A DNA stretch of 64,000 bases, from positions 1 to 64,000 of the forward strand of contig CADBZH010000017.1 of NCBI GenBank assembly GCA_902799045.1. Direction: 5' to 3'. Position numbers and translations under genes: made by a program. Position 1 is the first letter of the stretch; every line of letters starts with the position of its first letter. The notes beneath the pieces were generated by a model, which saw nothing but the letters and a program-made list of their open reading frames with translations, did not search any database and was not told the origin of the DNA. Positions 1 to 8,418 of the stretch are shown here, piece after piece. This DNA comes from an uncultured Eubacteriales bacterium (GTDB taxonomy: Bacteria > Bacillota > Clostridia > Christensenellales > Aristaeellaceae).

Positions 1-100
1 CAAGGCTAACCCCGCCCAGCCCGCTGTAAAGGGCCTTTCGCGGATTAATTCCTCACGCCTGCCTTTGTCTCTATTGCAAAAGTAAACCTGTTGCGTTCTA

Positions 101-123
101 TCGATATTCAGCTCTCAAGGTAC
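101..123 (-). promoter_or_regulatory. possible rRNA-operon leader (boxA-like)
   Basis: Read on the minus strand, this stretch is ACCTTGAGAGCTGAATA followed by a purine-rich run. It resembles the boxA-type sequence (CCTTGAAAACTGAATA) commonly found in Firmicutes upstream of 16S rRNA. If so, a 16S gene lies beyond the left edge and reads leftward. No mature rRNA sequence is visible inside the window, so this is a resemblance only. Confidence 0.3.
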
Positions 124-182
124 GGGTTTAGTTTTTCATTTTAGGTCTTGTCTGAAAACAGAATACCAGAAATAGTGTACGA

Positions 183-251
183 AAAAACGCCCTCGATTCG
201 GCTCGAAGGCGTTTTTGTGTACGAAAAATCACCCTTGATGAGGGTGATTTT
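183..251 (-). terminator. two tandem hairpin terminators
   Basis: There are two adjacent hairpins. In the first, AAAAACGCC (183-191) pairs with GGCGTTTTT (208-216). In the second, AAAATCACCCT (225-235) pairs with AGGGTGATTTT (241-251). Both are A/T-flanked on each side, so they can terminate in either direction. They lie just after the WYL regulator, which is transcribed leftward. They share the spacer TGTGTACGAAAAA, as if duplicated. Confidence 0.7.
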
Positions 252-322
252 GTGTCACAATCTGTTCGGAAAATCCCTCCGTCCCGCCGCTTCACGGCGA
301 GTCGCCCTGCTCAAAGAGGGGG

Positions 323-1315
323 TCAACCCTTCAGGTACTGGTCCGCCAGCTTCCCGACCTCCTCGCGCATCCGGCGCACCACCGGCTCCGGGCCGGTGAT
401 CCGGATGCCGCCGCCCATGCCCATCACCCAGCCGAAGAACTGAGAGCTGACGGCCACACGCACCTTCGCCTCGAAGCGGTCCGCGTCGAGGGGGACCAGG
501 GGAATGTTCTTGCCGAAGCGGTCGATCACCACGCCCACCAGCCGCGCCTCGCCCTGAAGCGTCACATCCGATTCCTCGCCGCCGTACATGCCGAAGAGGC
601 TGCGGACGTACTTCGCGCTGTCGAAGGCGCGGAAGGTCTCCCGGCCCAGGCGGCGCTCGTCCAAGGCCTTGATGCGCAGCATCTTGTCCACGCGATAGTG
701 CTTGATCTTCTGATCCCCGGCGTCATAGGCCACGAGGTAGTAGTTCTCGTCGTCCCAGATCAGCGCCCAGGGGCTCACCTGGTACCAGGCCCCGCCGCGG
801 CGCAGCGCCATCTCCTTCTCCACGGTCCACTGGTAGTATTGGAAGCGGATCTGGGCGTCCTCGTTGATGGCCTCGTGCAGCTTGTCGATGTTGTAGTAGA
901 TGCTCTCGTTCATGGTCTTGACCCGGCCGGAGATCAGCACCTGGCGGTGCAGCTGGCGGGCCTGGTGCACGGAGACGAGGCCCTCCAGCTTGCGGATCAG
1001 CTCGCGGGATTTCCGGTCGGTGATGAACTTCGCCGCCTGCACCGAATCCACCAGCAGCTTCAGCTCCGGCAGCTCGAAGTCCCGCGCGCCCAGGGCGTAG
1101 TAGGTCTGGCGGCCCACCTGCTCGGTCAGCAGGTCCAGCCCGTAGCGGCGCAGCTCCTCAAAATCCAGGTATAGCGTCTTGCGATCCGCGTTCACGCCCA
1201 GCGCGGCCAGCCGGTCGATGATCTCCGCCATCGTCAGGCCGTGCTCGTCGTCCGTCTGCTCCGCGAACAGCTTCCACAGGTACAGCATCTTCAGCTTTTG
1301 GTTTTCACCCTTCAT
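323..1315 (-). CDS. WYL-domain transcriptional regulator
   Basis: The protein has 330 residues. A short N-terminal winged helix (roughly 1-70, with a recognition segment containing DRKTLYLD) precedes a WYL domain near 130-220. The WYL domain has the family signature of a tyrosine-rich strand followed by KIKHYRVDKM, and a WCX-like C-terminal tail follows. WYL regulators bind DNA and sense ligands, often nucleotides or nucleic-acid fragments; here the ligand is unknown. The chosen ATG has GGGAGAG upstream, while a longer open frame lacks a ribosome site. An extended minus-strand -10 (TGCTATACT) lies at 1348-1356. The gene is divergent from a P-loop kinase and may control it or the glycan genes beyond; that is inference. 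Confidence 0.85.
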   Translation of the reverse strand: MKGENQKLKMLYLWKLFAEQTDDEHGLTMAEIIDRLAALGVNADRKTLYLDFEELRRYGLDLLTEQVGRQTYYALGARDFELPELKLLVDSVQAAKFITDRKSRELIRKLEGLVSVHQARQLHRQVLISGRVKTMNESIYYNIDKLHEAINEDAQIRFQYYQWTVEKEMALRRGGAWYQVSPWALIWDDENYYLVAYDAGDQKIKHYRVDKMLRIKALDERRLGRETFRAFDSAKYVRSLFGMYGGEESDVTLQGEARLVGVVIDRFGKNIPLVPLDADRFEAKVRVAVSSQFFGWVMGMGGGIRITGPEPVVRRMREEVGKLADQYLKG

Positions 1316-1347
1316 GGCTCCGACTCTCCCTTGCGCGTTCTGATTCC

Positions 1348-1376
1348 AGTATAGCACAGAAATGGGGAATTAGGAA
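1348..1376 (-). promoter_or_regulatory. promoter of the WYL regulator
   Basis: On the minus strand, TATACT (1348-1353) is preceded by TG to give an extended -10. A weak -35, TTCCTA, lies 17 bp upstream (1371-1376). Confidence 0.5.
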
Positions 1377-1490
1377 AGAAAAATGGCGGTTCAAATCCCC
1401 ACTGGCCTGCGCCCCCATCGGGGTAAGGCTTTGGGCGGGCGCTTGTCACGCGGCGCAATGCGTGATACACTGATGCAGGAGGTGATCGAC

Positions 1491-2225
1491 GTGCGCGCGA
1501 CCCTGATGAACAGCGGGCGGGCGGTGGAAGCCGCGTTCAGCGACGGGAACATCGAAACCATCTTCCTGCCGCTGCTGGAGCGCCTGACGGCGCTGCGGCG
1601 CCAAAAGGGACGGCGGGTGCTGGCGCTGCTGGCGGCCCCGCCCGCCGCGGGCAAGAGCACGCTGGCGGCGCTGCTGGAAAAGCTGTCCCGGGAGAACGAC
1701 GGCCTGGACGCGGTGACGGCCCTGGGCATGGACGGCTTCCACTATCCCCGCTCCTACCTGCAGTGCCACGCCGTCCCCGGCGGCAGCGCGCCGCTTTTGA
1801 GCGTCAAGGGCGCGCCGGAGACCTTTGACCTGGCGCGGCTGCGCGCGGCGCTTGCGCGGGTGGTGGCGGGGGAGGACTGCCCCTGGCCGGCCTATGACCG
1901 GACGCTCCACGACCCGGTGGAGGGCGCGCTGCGGGTGACGGGGCCGATCGCCCTCGTCGAGGGCAACTACCTGCTGCTGGACGCGGACGGCTGGCGCGAG
2001 CTGCGCAAGCTGGCCGACTGGACCGTCGCCGTCGAGGCGGAGCCGGCGCTGCTTCGCAGCCGGCTGATCGCGCGGCACGTCGCCGGGGGCCGCTCGCCGG
2101 AGGACGCGGCGGCCTTCGTCGACCGGAGCGACATGGCAAACGCCCGCCTCTGCCGGGAGCATGCCCTGCCCGCGGATCTGCGGCTGCGGCTCATGCCGGA
2201 CGGGAGTTTCACAAAACTTGCGTGA
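1491..2225 (+). CDS. P-loop nucleoside/sugar kinase-like protein
   Basis: The protein has 244 residues and belongs to the uridine kinase/pantothenate kinase-like P-loop group, sometimes annotated as nucleoside/nucleotide or fructose kinase. The Walker A motif PPAAGKST occurs near residue 50, MDGFHYPR forms the substrate-side motif, and VEGNYLLLD forms the Walker B-like strand. The start is GTG at 1491, because AGGAGG (1477-1482) sits 8 bases before it; the upstream in-frame ATG at 1383 has no such site. A candidate promoter, TTGTCA (1443) -17- TACACT (1466), would place transcription start almost at the ribosome site. The gene lies between the WYL regulator and the xylan-type hydrolases, so a sugar substrate is plausible but unproven. 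Confidence 0.75.
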   Translation: MRATLMNSGRAVEAAFSDGNIETIFLPLLERLTALRRQKGRRVLALLAAPPAAGKSTLAALLEKLSRENDGLDAVTALGMDGFHYPRSYLQCHAVPGGSAPLLSVKGAPETFDLARLRAALARVVAGEDCPWPAYDRTLHDPVEGALRVTGPIALVEGNYLLLDADGWRELRKLADWTVAVEAEPALLRSRLIARHVAGGRSPEDAAAFVDRSDMANARLCREHALPADLRLRLMPDGSFTKLA

Positions 2226-2250
2226 AGGGCTGGCGTTTGAAAACCGGATG

Positions 2251-2259
2251 TGATAGAAT
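2251..2259 (+). promoter_or_regulatory. extended -10 promoter before the GH8 gene
   Basis: The motif is TGATAGAAT, an extended -10 (TGnTAGAAT) starting 41 bases before the GH8 start codon. No good -35 is visible, as is usual for extended -10 promoters. It separates the glycosidase run from the kinase. Confidence 0.4.
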
Positions 2260-2291
2260 GTTGGCGAATCCATACGCGGGAGGCGCGAACC

Positions 2292-3401
2292 ATGCAGTAT
2301 CCCAACCTGTTTGCGAGGCTCGGCAGGAGCGAGGCGGAGATCGACGCGAAGATCGACGCGGCGTTCCGCGCCATCTTCGAGGACGAGGAAGAGAAGTTTT
2401 ACTTTGAACCGGACCCCGATCACGGCTACCTGATGGACACCGGCAACCTGGACGCCCGCACCGAGGGCATCAGCTACGGCATGATGATGGCCGTGCAGAT
2501 GGACCGGAAGGACCTGTTCGACCGCATCTGGCGCTTCGCCTGGGATTACATGCTGCTGCGGGAGGGCCGCCACGCGGGCTATTTCGCCTGGTCGGTGAAG
2601 CCCGACGGCAGCCACAACGCCGAGGGCCCCGCCCCGGACGGCGAGGAATACTTCGCCATGGCGCTGCTGTTCGCCTCGGCGCGCTGGGGCGAGGGGGAGG
2701 CGCCCTTCGACTACGCCGCCCAGGCGCGGACGATCCTGCGCCACTGCGTGCATCAGGCCGAGCTGAACGAGAACGGGCGCGCCATGTGGGATGCGGACAA
2801 CCACCTGATCCGCTTCGTGCCGGAGGTGGATTTCTCCGACCCCAGCTATCACCTGCCCCACTTCTACGCGCTGTTCGCCCGCGGCTGCGACCCGGAGGAC
2901 GCGCCGTTCTGGCGGGCGGCGGCCGCGGCCAGCCGGGCGTACATCGCCGCCTCCTGCGACCAGGCGACCGGCCTTGCGCCGGAATACGCCGCCTACGACG
3001 GCAGCGCGATCCTGCTGTTCGGCAAGAGCATGGCCTTCTTCTCCGACGCCTATCGCGTGGCGATGAACATCGGGCTGGACGCCGCCTGGAACGGCCCCAC
3101 GCCCGCGCTTTCCGAGGCCGTCGCCCGGCTGCAGCGGACGCTGGACGCCCATCCGGAGCTGATGGAGACCGCCTGCCAGCTGGACGGCACGCCCGAGGGC
3201 ACGCCGGTGATGCACCCGCTGGGGCTGCTGGCGACCACCGCCGCGGGCTCGCTGGCGCTGGGCGACGAGGGCCTCGGCTGGGCGCAGAGGCTGTGGGACG
3301 CCGAGCCCCGAAGGGGCGCGCGCCGCTACTACGACAACTGCCTGTATTTCTTCAGCCTGCTGATGGCGGCCGGAAGATACAGGAATTGGCTGGAGGAATA
3401 G
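2292..3401 (+). CDS. GH8 reducing-end xylose-releasing exo-oligoxylanase
   Basis: The protein has 369 residues with no signal peptide, so it is cytoplasmic. It matches family GH8 of the Rex type (Bacillus halodurans Rex is about 388 residues), which removes xylose from the reducing end of short xylo-oligosaccharides. The general acid is in ARTEGISYGMMMAV (Glu58), and the likely base is Asp236 in YAAYDGSAI. The (alpha/alpha)6 helices and the motif WDADNHLIRF are characteristic. The ATG at 2292 is preceded by GGGAGGCG. The product suits xylo-oligosaccharides imported into the cell. It is followed by a strong hairpin and then the alpha-xylosidase gene. Confidence 0.85.
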   Translation: MQYPNLFARLGRSEAEIDAKIDAAFRAIFEDEEEKFYFEPDPDHGYLMDTGNLDARTEGISYGMMMAVQMDRKDLFDRIWRFAWDYMLLREGRHAGYFAWSVKPDGSHNAEGPAPDGEEYFAMALLFASARWGEGEAPFDYAAQARTILRHCVHQAELNENGRAMWDADNHLIRFVPEVDFSDPSYHLPHFYALFARGCDPEDAPFWRAAAAASRAYIAASCDQATGLAPEYAAYDGSAILLFGKSMAFFSDAYRVAMNIGLDAAWNGPTPALSEAVARLQRTLDAHPELMETACQLDGTPEGTPVMHPLGLLATTAAGSLALGDEGLGWAQRLWDAEPRRGARRYYDNCLYFFSLLMAAGRYRNWLEE

Positions 3402-3418
3402 CAGGGCACGATCGAGGC

Positions 3419-3457
3419 GACCTCATCCGCCTGGCCTGCGGCCAGGCGGATGAGGTC
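3419..3457 (+). terminator. 18-bp perfect hairpin after GH8 gene
   Basis: GACCTCATCCGCCTGGCC (3419-3436) pairs perfectly with 3440-3457 around a TGC loop. It has no U-tract, so it may be an attenuator or mRNA stabiliser rather than a terminator. The CCTCATCCG/CGGATGAGG ends recur in the repeat blocks at 9.1-9.35 kb and 61.1-61.3 kb, so this is probably a mobile-type intergenic palindrome. Confidence 0.55.
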
Positions 3458-3493
3458 GAAGACCGCCATTCCATGGAAAAGGGGGTCGGGCCC

Positions 3494-3652
3494 ATGCCCT
3501 GGTACTGGATCGCGCTGATCGCCTGCCTGGTGATCGGGCCCTTTGACGCGCTGTACGTCTACATCAAGGCCCAGAGGCGAAAAGAGGAATTGAAGCGAAA
3601 GCGGGAGCATCCCGAAGCAAACACGAACGACGAGGAGAGGACACCTGAATGA
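3494..3652 (+). CDS. small single-pass membrane protein
   Basis: The protein has 52 residues: one hydrophobic helix (MPWYWIALIACLVIGPF), then a very basic stretch (KAQRRKEELKRKRE) and an acidic tail. The start at 3494 has AAGGGGG upstream; an ATG at 3473 would add 7 residues. The stop overlaps the GH31 start as ATGA, which argues for translational coupling and for a real gene. The function is unknown. The topology suggests a membrane-anchored, cytoplasm-facing basic peptide. Confidence 0.6.
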   Translation: MPWYWIALIACLVIGPFDALYVYIKAQRRKEELKRKREHPEANTNDEERTPE

Positions 3653-5868
3653 AATTCACCGACGGCTACTGGCTGAACAAGCCCGAATTTGACTTCAACT
3701 TTGCCATCCAGGCCTTCAGCGCCTCCCACACCCGGGACGCGCTGCGCGTGGTGTGCGCGACGGTGCCCATCGACGGGCGCGGCAACCTGCTGAACCACGG
3801 CACGCTCACCGTGACCTTCACCGCCCCGATGCCGGACGTGATCCGCGTCCAGGTGGAGCACTTCCTGGGCGTGGCGGACCACGGCCCCCATTTCGAGCTT
3901 GAGTGCGACCCCGTGGAGCCGGTCATCACCGAGACGGAGGACGCCTGGACCTTTTCAAGCGGCCGGGCGCGGGCCGTCGTCAGCAAGGCGAACCGCGGCT
4001 GGCGCGTGACCTATGAGGGCGACGGGAAGCCGCTGACCGAGTCGGAATACCACGGCATGGCCCACGCCCACAACCGCGATACCGGCCGGAATTACATGAT
4101 CGACAGCCTGACGCTGGACGTGGGCGAGCGGGTGTACGGCCTGGGCGAGCGCTTCACCGAATACGTGAAGAACGGCCAGTCGGTGGACATCTGGAACGGT
4201 GACGGCGGCACGGCCAGCGAGATGGCCTACAAGAACGTGCCCTTCTACATGACCAACCGGGGCTATGGTGTGCTGGTGGAGGATCCCTCGGACGTCAGCT
4301 TCGAGGTGGCCAGCGAGAAGGTGGAGCGTGTGCAGTTCAGCCTCCAGGGGGAGAAGCTGGTCTACGACGTGATCTACGGCGAGACCCCCAAGGGCGTGCT
4401 GGAGAAGTACACCGCGCTGACGGGCCGCCCGGCGCTGCCCCCGGCCTGGAGCTTCGGCCTGTGGCTTTCCACGTCGTTCACCACCAGCTATGACGAAAAG
4501 ACCGTGACCAGCTTCATCGACGGCATGGCCGAGCGCGACATCCCCCTCTCCGTGTTCCACTTCGACTGCTTCTGGATGAAGGAGAACCACCTGACGGACC
4601 TGACCTGGGACCCGGACGTGTTCCCGGACCCGGAGGGCCTCTTGAAGAAGCTGAAGGCGCGCGGGCTGCACATCTGCTGCTGGCTGAACCCCTACATCAG
4701 CCAGGAGAGCAGCATGTTCGCCGAGGGCGTCCGGAGGGGCTACTTCATCAAGAAGGAAAACGGCGACGTCTGGCAGACCGACATGTGGCAGCCGGGCACG
4801 GCGATCCTGGACGTGACGAACTCGTGGGCGAGGGAGTGGTACGCCGAAAAGCTGCGCAAGCTGATGGCCATGGGCGTGGACGCCTTCAAGACGGACTTCG
4901 GCGAGCGCATCCCGGTGCGCGGCGTCAAATACTTCGACGGCAGCGACCCGCTTCGGATGCACAACTGGTACACCTACCTGTACAACCAGATGGTGTTCGA
5001 GGCCATCGAGGCCTACCGGGGCGAGGGCGACGCGGTGGTGTTCGCCCGCAGCGCCACCGTGGGCGGCCAGAAGTTCCCGGTGCACTGGAACGGCGACAGC
5101 AGCGCCTCCTTCCGCAGCATGGCGGAGACGCTGCGCAGCGGCCTGTCGATCTCCCACAGCGGCTTCGGCTTCTGGAGCCACGACATCGCCGGCTTCGAGC
5201 AGACGGCCACCGCGGACGTCTACAAGCGCTGGGCGGTGTTCGGCCTGCTCTCCAGCCACAGCCGCCTGCACGGCTCGTCCAGCTATCGCGTGCCGTGGCT
5301 GTTTGACGACGAGGCCAACGAGGTGGTGAAGAAGTTCGCGCGGCTGAAGAACCGGCTGATGCCCTACCTGTACGGCGCGGCGGTGGAGGCCCACGAAAAG
5401 GGCGTGCCGGTGCTGCGGCCCATGCTGCTGGAGTTCCCGGATTCCATCGCCTGCGAAACCTGCGACCGCCAGTACATGCTGGGCGCGAACCTGCTGGTCG
5501 CGCCGGTGATGCATGCCGACGGCCACGTGGACTACTACCTGCCGCAGGGCGTGTGGACCAGCCTGCTGTCCGGCGAGACGGCGGTGGGCGACACCTGGCG
5601 GCGCGAGACGCACGATTTCCTGTCGCTGCCGCTGATGGCCCGCCCGAACAGCGTCATCCCCCTCGGCGCGAACGAGGAGAAGCCCGACTACGACTACTGC
5701 GACGGCCTGGAGCTGCACGTGTTCCGGCCCGAGGACGGCGTGATCACCGTCACCGTGCCCGACCTGAAGGGGAACGTCGCCGCGACCTACGCGGTCCGGA
5801 CCGAAGGCGGCGAGACCACCGTAGAGACCGACTGCGACAAGCCGTACAGGCTGGTCGTGCATCGCTGA
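3649..5868 (+). CDS. yicI: alpha-xylosidase, GH31 (YicI type)
   Basis: The protein has 739 residues, is cytoplasmic and has the full length of the YicI family. It hydrolyses alpha-1,6-linked xylose from xyloglucan oligosaccharides such as isoprimeverose. The nucleophile is Asp416 in FKTDFGERIP, the same number as in E. coli YicI. The acid/base is Asp483 in HWNGDSSAS. The segment HFDCFWMKENHLTDL and an N-terminal beta-sandwich (about 1-230) are typical. The start overlaps the preceding small gene by 4 bases. Together with the downstream fucosidase it covers two xyloglucan side-chain linkages. Confidence 0.92.
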   Translation: MKFTDGYWLNKPEFDFNFAIQAFSASHTRDALRVVCATVPIDGRGNLLNHGTLTVTFTAPMPDVIRVQVEHFLGVADHGPHFELECDPVEPVITETEDAWTFSSGRARAVVSKANRGWRVTYEGDGKPLTESEYHGMAHAHNRDTGRNYMIDSLTLDVGERVYGLGERFTEYVKNGQSVDIWNGDGGTASEMAYKNVPFYMTNRGYGVLVEDPSDVSFEVASEKVERVQFSLQGEKLVYDVIYGETPKGVLEKYTALTGRPALPPAWSFGLWLSTSFTTSYDEKTVTSFIDGMAERDIPLSVFHFDCFWMKENHLTDLTWDPDVFPDPEGLLKKLKARGLHICCWLNPYISQESSMFAEGVRRGYFIKKENGDVWQTDMWQPGTAILDVTNSWAREWYAEKLRKLMAMGVDAFKTDFGERIPVRGVKYFDGSDPLRMHNWYTYLYNQMVFEAIEAYRGEGDAVVFARSATVGGQKFPVHWNGDSSASFRSMAETLRSGLSISHSGFGFWSHDIAGFEQTATADVYKRWAVFGLLSSHSRLHGSSSYRVPWLFDDEANEVVKKFARLKNRLMPYLYGAAVEAHEKGVPVLRPMLLEFPDSIACETCDRQYMLGANLLVAPVMHADGHVDYYLPQGVWTSLLSGETAVGDTWRRETHDFLSLPLMARPNSVIPLGANEEKPDYDYCDGLELHVFRPEDGVITVTVPDLKGNVAATYAVRTEGGETTVETDCDKPYRLVVHR

Positions 5869-5889
5869 CCCTTCCGGAGGGGATTTTGG

Positions 5890-5972
5890 AAAAGTGTGGC
5901 GGCAGCCACGAACCATAACTCCCCGCAGCTCACTCCTCACGCCACTCTCCACACTCACAAGGAGGTTCTCCC
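5890..5972 (+). repeat. one-sided heptad-arm repeat in the GH31-GH29 gap
   Basis: From 5912 to 5960 the sequence runs in 7-base units (TCCCCGC, AGCTCAC, TCCTCAC, GCCACTC, TCCACAC). A GTGGCGGCAGCCAC-like core precedes them at 5894-5908. This belongs to the heptad-arm palindrome family found in other gaps. AAGGAGGT at 5959-5966 is the ribosome site for the fucosidase. Confidence 0.5.
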
Positions 5973-7436
5973 ATGAAGGAACGTCTGGAAGCCATTGAAA
6001 AGGTCATCGCCCAGGGGCCCTACAGCGACACCTGGGAATCCCTGTCGGCCTATCGCGTGCCGGAGTGGTATCGCGACGCGAAGTTCGGCATCTTCATCCA
6101 CTGGGGCGTGTACAGCGTGCCCGCCTATGACAACGAGTGGTATCCCCGGAACATGTACATGCCCGGCTCCAAGGCCTACGAGCATCACATCGCCACCTAC
6201 GGCCCCCATAAGGCATTCGGCTACAAGGACTTCATTCCCCTGTTCAGGGCGGAGAAGTTCGATCCGGACGCCTGGGCGGCGCTGTTTGAGCGGGCGGGGG
6301 CGAAGTACGTCGTGCCGGTGGCGGAGCACCACGACGGCTTCCAGATGTACAAGAGCGACATCTCCCATTTCAACGCCTTCGAGATGGGCCCGCACAGGGA
6401 CGTGCTGGGCGAGCTGAAGGCCAGCTGCGAGGCCCGGGGGCTGACCGTCGGCGCGTCGTCCCACCGCATCGAGCACTGGTTCTTCATGGGCCACGGGCGG
6501 GATTTTGACAGCGACATCCACGAGCCGCTGGTGCGCGGCGACCTCTACTGGCCCGCCATGCCGGAGGGGGACTTCGACAACCTGTTCAGCGTGCCCGCGC
6601 CCACCGACGAGTTCATGGAGGACTGGCTGGTGCGCACCTGCGAGCTGGTGGACAACTATCGCCCGAGGATCCTCTACTTCGACTGGTGGATCGAGCACAG
6701 CGCGGCCAAGCCCTGGATCCGCAAGCTGGCGGCCTACTACTACAACCGCGCCGCCGAGTGGGGCGTGGGGGTCGTGATCCACTACAAGCACGACGCCTTC
6801 CTGTTCGGCTGTGCCGTGCCGGACGTGGAGCGCGGCCAGTTCGCCGACGTGAAGCCCTATGTGTGGCAGACGGACACCGCCGTGGCGCTGAACTCCTGGT
6901 GCCACACCGAGGGGAACGAGTATCGCAAGGCCTCTGACCTGGTGCGCGACCTGGTGGACATCGTCAGCAAGAACGGCTGCCTGCTGCTGAACATCGGCCC
7001 CCGGGCGGACGGCACCATCCCGGAGGAGGACGCGGCGATCCTCAATGAGATTGGCGACTGGATGCGCGTCAACGGCGAGGCCCTCTACGGGGCGCGGCCC
7101 TGGCGGCGCTATGGCGAAGGCCCCACGCAGATCGCCGAGGCCCGCTTCACCGACGGCATCAAGAAGGCGTTCACCAGCCAGGACTTCCGCTTCACCGCCG
7201 CGAACGGCGCGATGTACGCCATCGCCCTGGCGCGTAGCGACGACGGGCGCTACTGCATCCACGCGCTGGGCGACCAGGACCCCGGCAAGCCCACCAACTT
7301 CCACGGCATCATCACGGGCGTCACGGCCCTGGAAACCGGCGAAGCCGTGCCCTTCGAGCGGGACGCCGAGGGCCTGCGCCTGACCTACCGGACCGATACG
7401 GACATGCCTGTGGCGTTCCGGATCGACATGGATTGA
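5973..7436 (+). CDS. alpha-L-fucosidase, GH29
   Basis: The protein has 487 residues with no signal peptide. It matches the GH29 fold: an N-terminal barrel beginning with WYRDAKFGIFIHWGVYSVPA, the segment FDPDAWAALFERAGAKYVV, and VAEHHDGFQMY, which are hallmark fucose-binding strands. The probable nucleophile is Asp237 in LYFDWWIEH. KNGCLLLNIGPRADGTIP and a C-terminal beta domain (about 370-487) complete the family pattern. It removes terminal L-fucose, consistent with trimming fucosylated xyloglucan or host-type glycans in the cytoplasm. The ribosome site AAGGAGGT is strong, and the macrodomain gene follows after 3 bases. Confidence 0.9.
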   Translation: MKERLEAIEKVIAQGPYSDTWESLSAYRVPEWYRDAKFGIFIHWGVYSVPAYDNEWYPRNMYMPGSKAYEHHIATYGPHKAFGYKDFIPLFRAEKFDPDAWAALFERAGAKYVVPVAEHHDGFQMYKSDISHFNAFEMGPHRDVLGELKASCEARGLTVGASSHRIEHWFFMGHGRDFDSDIHEPLVRGDLYWPAMPEGDFDNLFSVPAPTDEFMEDWLVRTCELVDNYRPRILYFDWWIEHSAAKPWIRKLAAYYYNRAAEWGVGVVIHYKHDAFLFGCAVPDVERGQFADVKPYVWQTDTAVALNSWCHTEGNEYRKASDLVRDLVDIVSKNGCLLLNIGPRADGTIPEEDAAILNEIGDWMRVNGEALYGARPWRRYGEGPTQIAEARFTDGIKKAFTSQDFRFTAANGAMYAIALARSDDGRYCIHALGDQDPGKPTNFHGIITGVTALETGEAVPFERDAEGLRLTYRTDTDMPVAFRIDMD

Positions 7437-7439
7437 CCG

Positions 7440-8237
7440 ATGGAACAGCAAAGGCGATTGGCGGAGCTGCTGGAGCGCTTCAAGGCGGACTCCGGGCGCT
7501 GGCGGGATTGGGACGTGCCGGGGGACGAGGGCTCCCGGCGCGCCGCCCTGCGCAGCTTGATGAACATCCGCCCGCCCCGGCCGATGGACGCGGGCACGCT
7601 GCGCCTCCAGGATGAATACCTGTCCGCACGGGCGCGGGAGAAGGGCGTCGTGGCCCTGGCGGACATTCCCGTCCTCCGGGAACCCATCTCCCTCTGGCAG
7701 GGGGATATCACGCGCCTTCAGGTGGACGCCATCGTCAACGCGGCCAACAGCCGGATGCTGGGCTGTTTCGTACCGATGCACACCTGCATCGACAACTGCA
7801 TCCACACCTTCGCGGGGGTGCAGCTGCGGCTGGAGTGCGCCCGGCGGATGGCGGCCCTGCGGGAGGCGCGCGGCGAGGACTATGAGCAGCCCACCGCCCT
7901 GCCGATGCTGACGGACGCCTACAACCTGCCGGCGAGAAAGGTCGTGCACGTGGTCGGGCCCATCGTGGAGGACGCGCTGACGCCGGCGCTGGAGCGCGAC
8001 CTGAAGGACTGCTATCGAAACACCCTCGACCTGTGCGCGGCGAACGGCCTGCGGAGCGTGGCGTTCTGCTGCATATCCACCGGCGTGTTCCGCTTTCCGA
8101 ACCGGCGGGCGGCGGAGATCGCGGTCGGGACCGTGGAGGCCTGGCTGGCGGCGCGCCCCGGGGCGATGGACAGGGTGGTGTTCAACGTGTTCAGGGACGA
8201 GGATTTGCGCATTTACGAAGAGCTGTTGGGAGAGTGA
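7440..8237 (+). CDS. zinc-dependent macrodomain ADP-ribosylhydrolase
   Basis: The protein has 265 residues. A helical N-terminal extension (about 1-85) is followed by a macrodomain with VNAANS (99-104). The insertion GCFVPMHTCIDNCIHTFAG contains the Cys/His set typical of zinc-containing macrodomains of the SauMacro/SpyMacro class. GGG-like ADP-ribose loops appear as CCISTGVFRFPN near 200. Known members remove ADP-ribose from protein side chains and usually sit with a SirTM sirtuin and a lipoylated GcvH-like carrier. Neither partner is seen here; the gene directly follows the fucosidase with a 3-base gap, so it is co-transcribed with glycosidases. Confidence 0.85.
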   Translation: MEQQRRLAELLERFKADSGRWRDWDVPGDEGSRRAALRSLMNIRPPRPMDAGTLRLQDEYLSARAREKGVVALADIPVLREPISLWQGDITRLQVDAIVNAANSRMLGCFVPMHTCIDNCIHTFAGVQLRLECARRMAALREARGEDYEQPTALPMLTDAYNLPARKVVHVVGPIVEDALTPALERDLKDCYRNTLDLCAANGLRSVAFCCISTGVFRFPNRRAAEIAVGTVEAWLAARPGAMDRVVFNVFRDEDLRIYEELLGE

Positions 8238-8315
8238 CCCGGCATCACGGAAAGCTGAGGGTTGCAAGGATAGACAGCAGAACACCGCCCTCCATGCCGC
8301 AGGACAACGCGACGT

Positions 8316-8346
8316 ACAGATCCTTCGCTGCGCTCAGGATCTGTGC
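8316..8346 (+). repeat. CAGATCCTTCGC...CAGGATCTG hairpin repeat
   Basis: The sequence reads TACAGATCCTTCGCTGCGCTCAGGAT in pieces. It is a short copy of the hairpin family also present at 34126-34200 and 52511-52589. The rest of the gap between 8238 and 8418 shows no gene. Confidence 0.55.
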
Positions 8347-8418
8347 GAAACATCAAGAGGCTGCGTTCTGCAAATCAATCCCTCAACCTTGCGTGAAGAA
8401 CCCAAAAAGGAGCCAAGC

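Noticed and set aside
1446-3215. A 589-residue antisense open frame across the kinase and GH8 genes
   Set aside because: It spans two well-supported genes and their gap, has no ribosome site and no recognisable domain.
8316-8346. The CAGATCCTTCGC hairpins as tRNA or small RNA genes
   Set aside because: They lack a cloverleaf or anticodon arm and recur in several gaps as plain palindromes.
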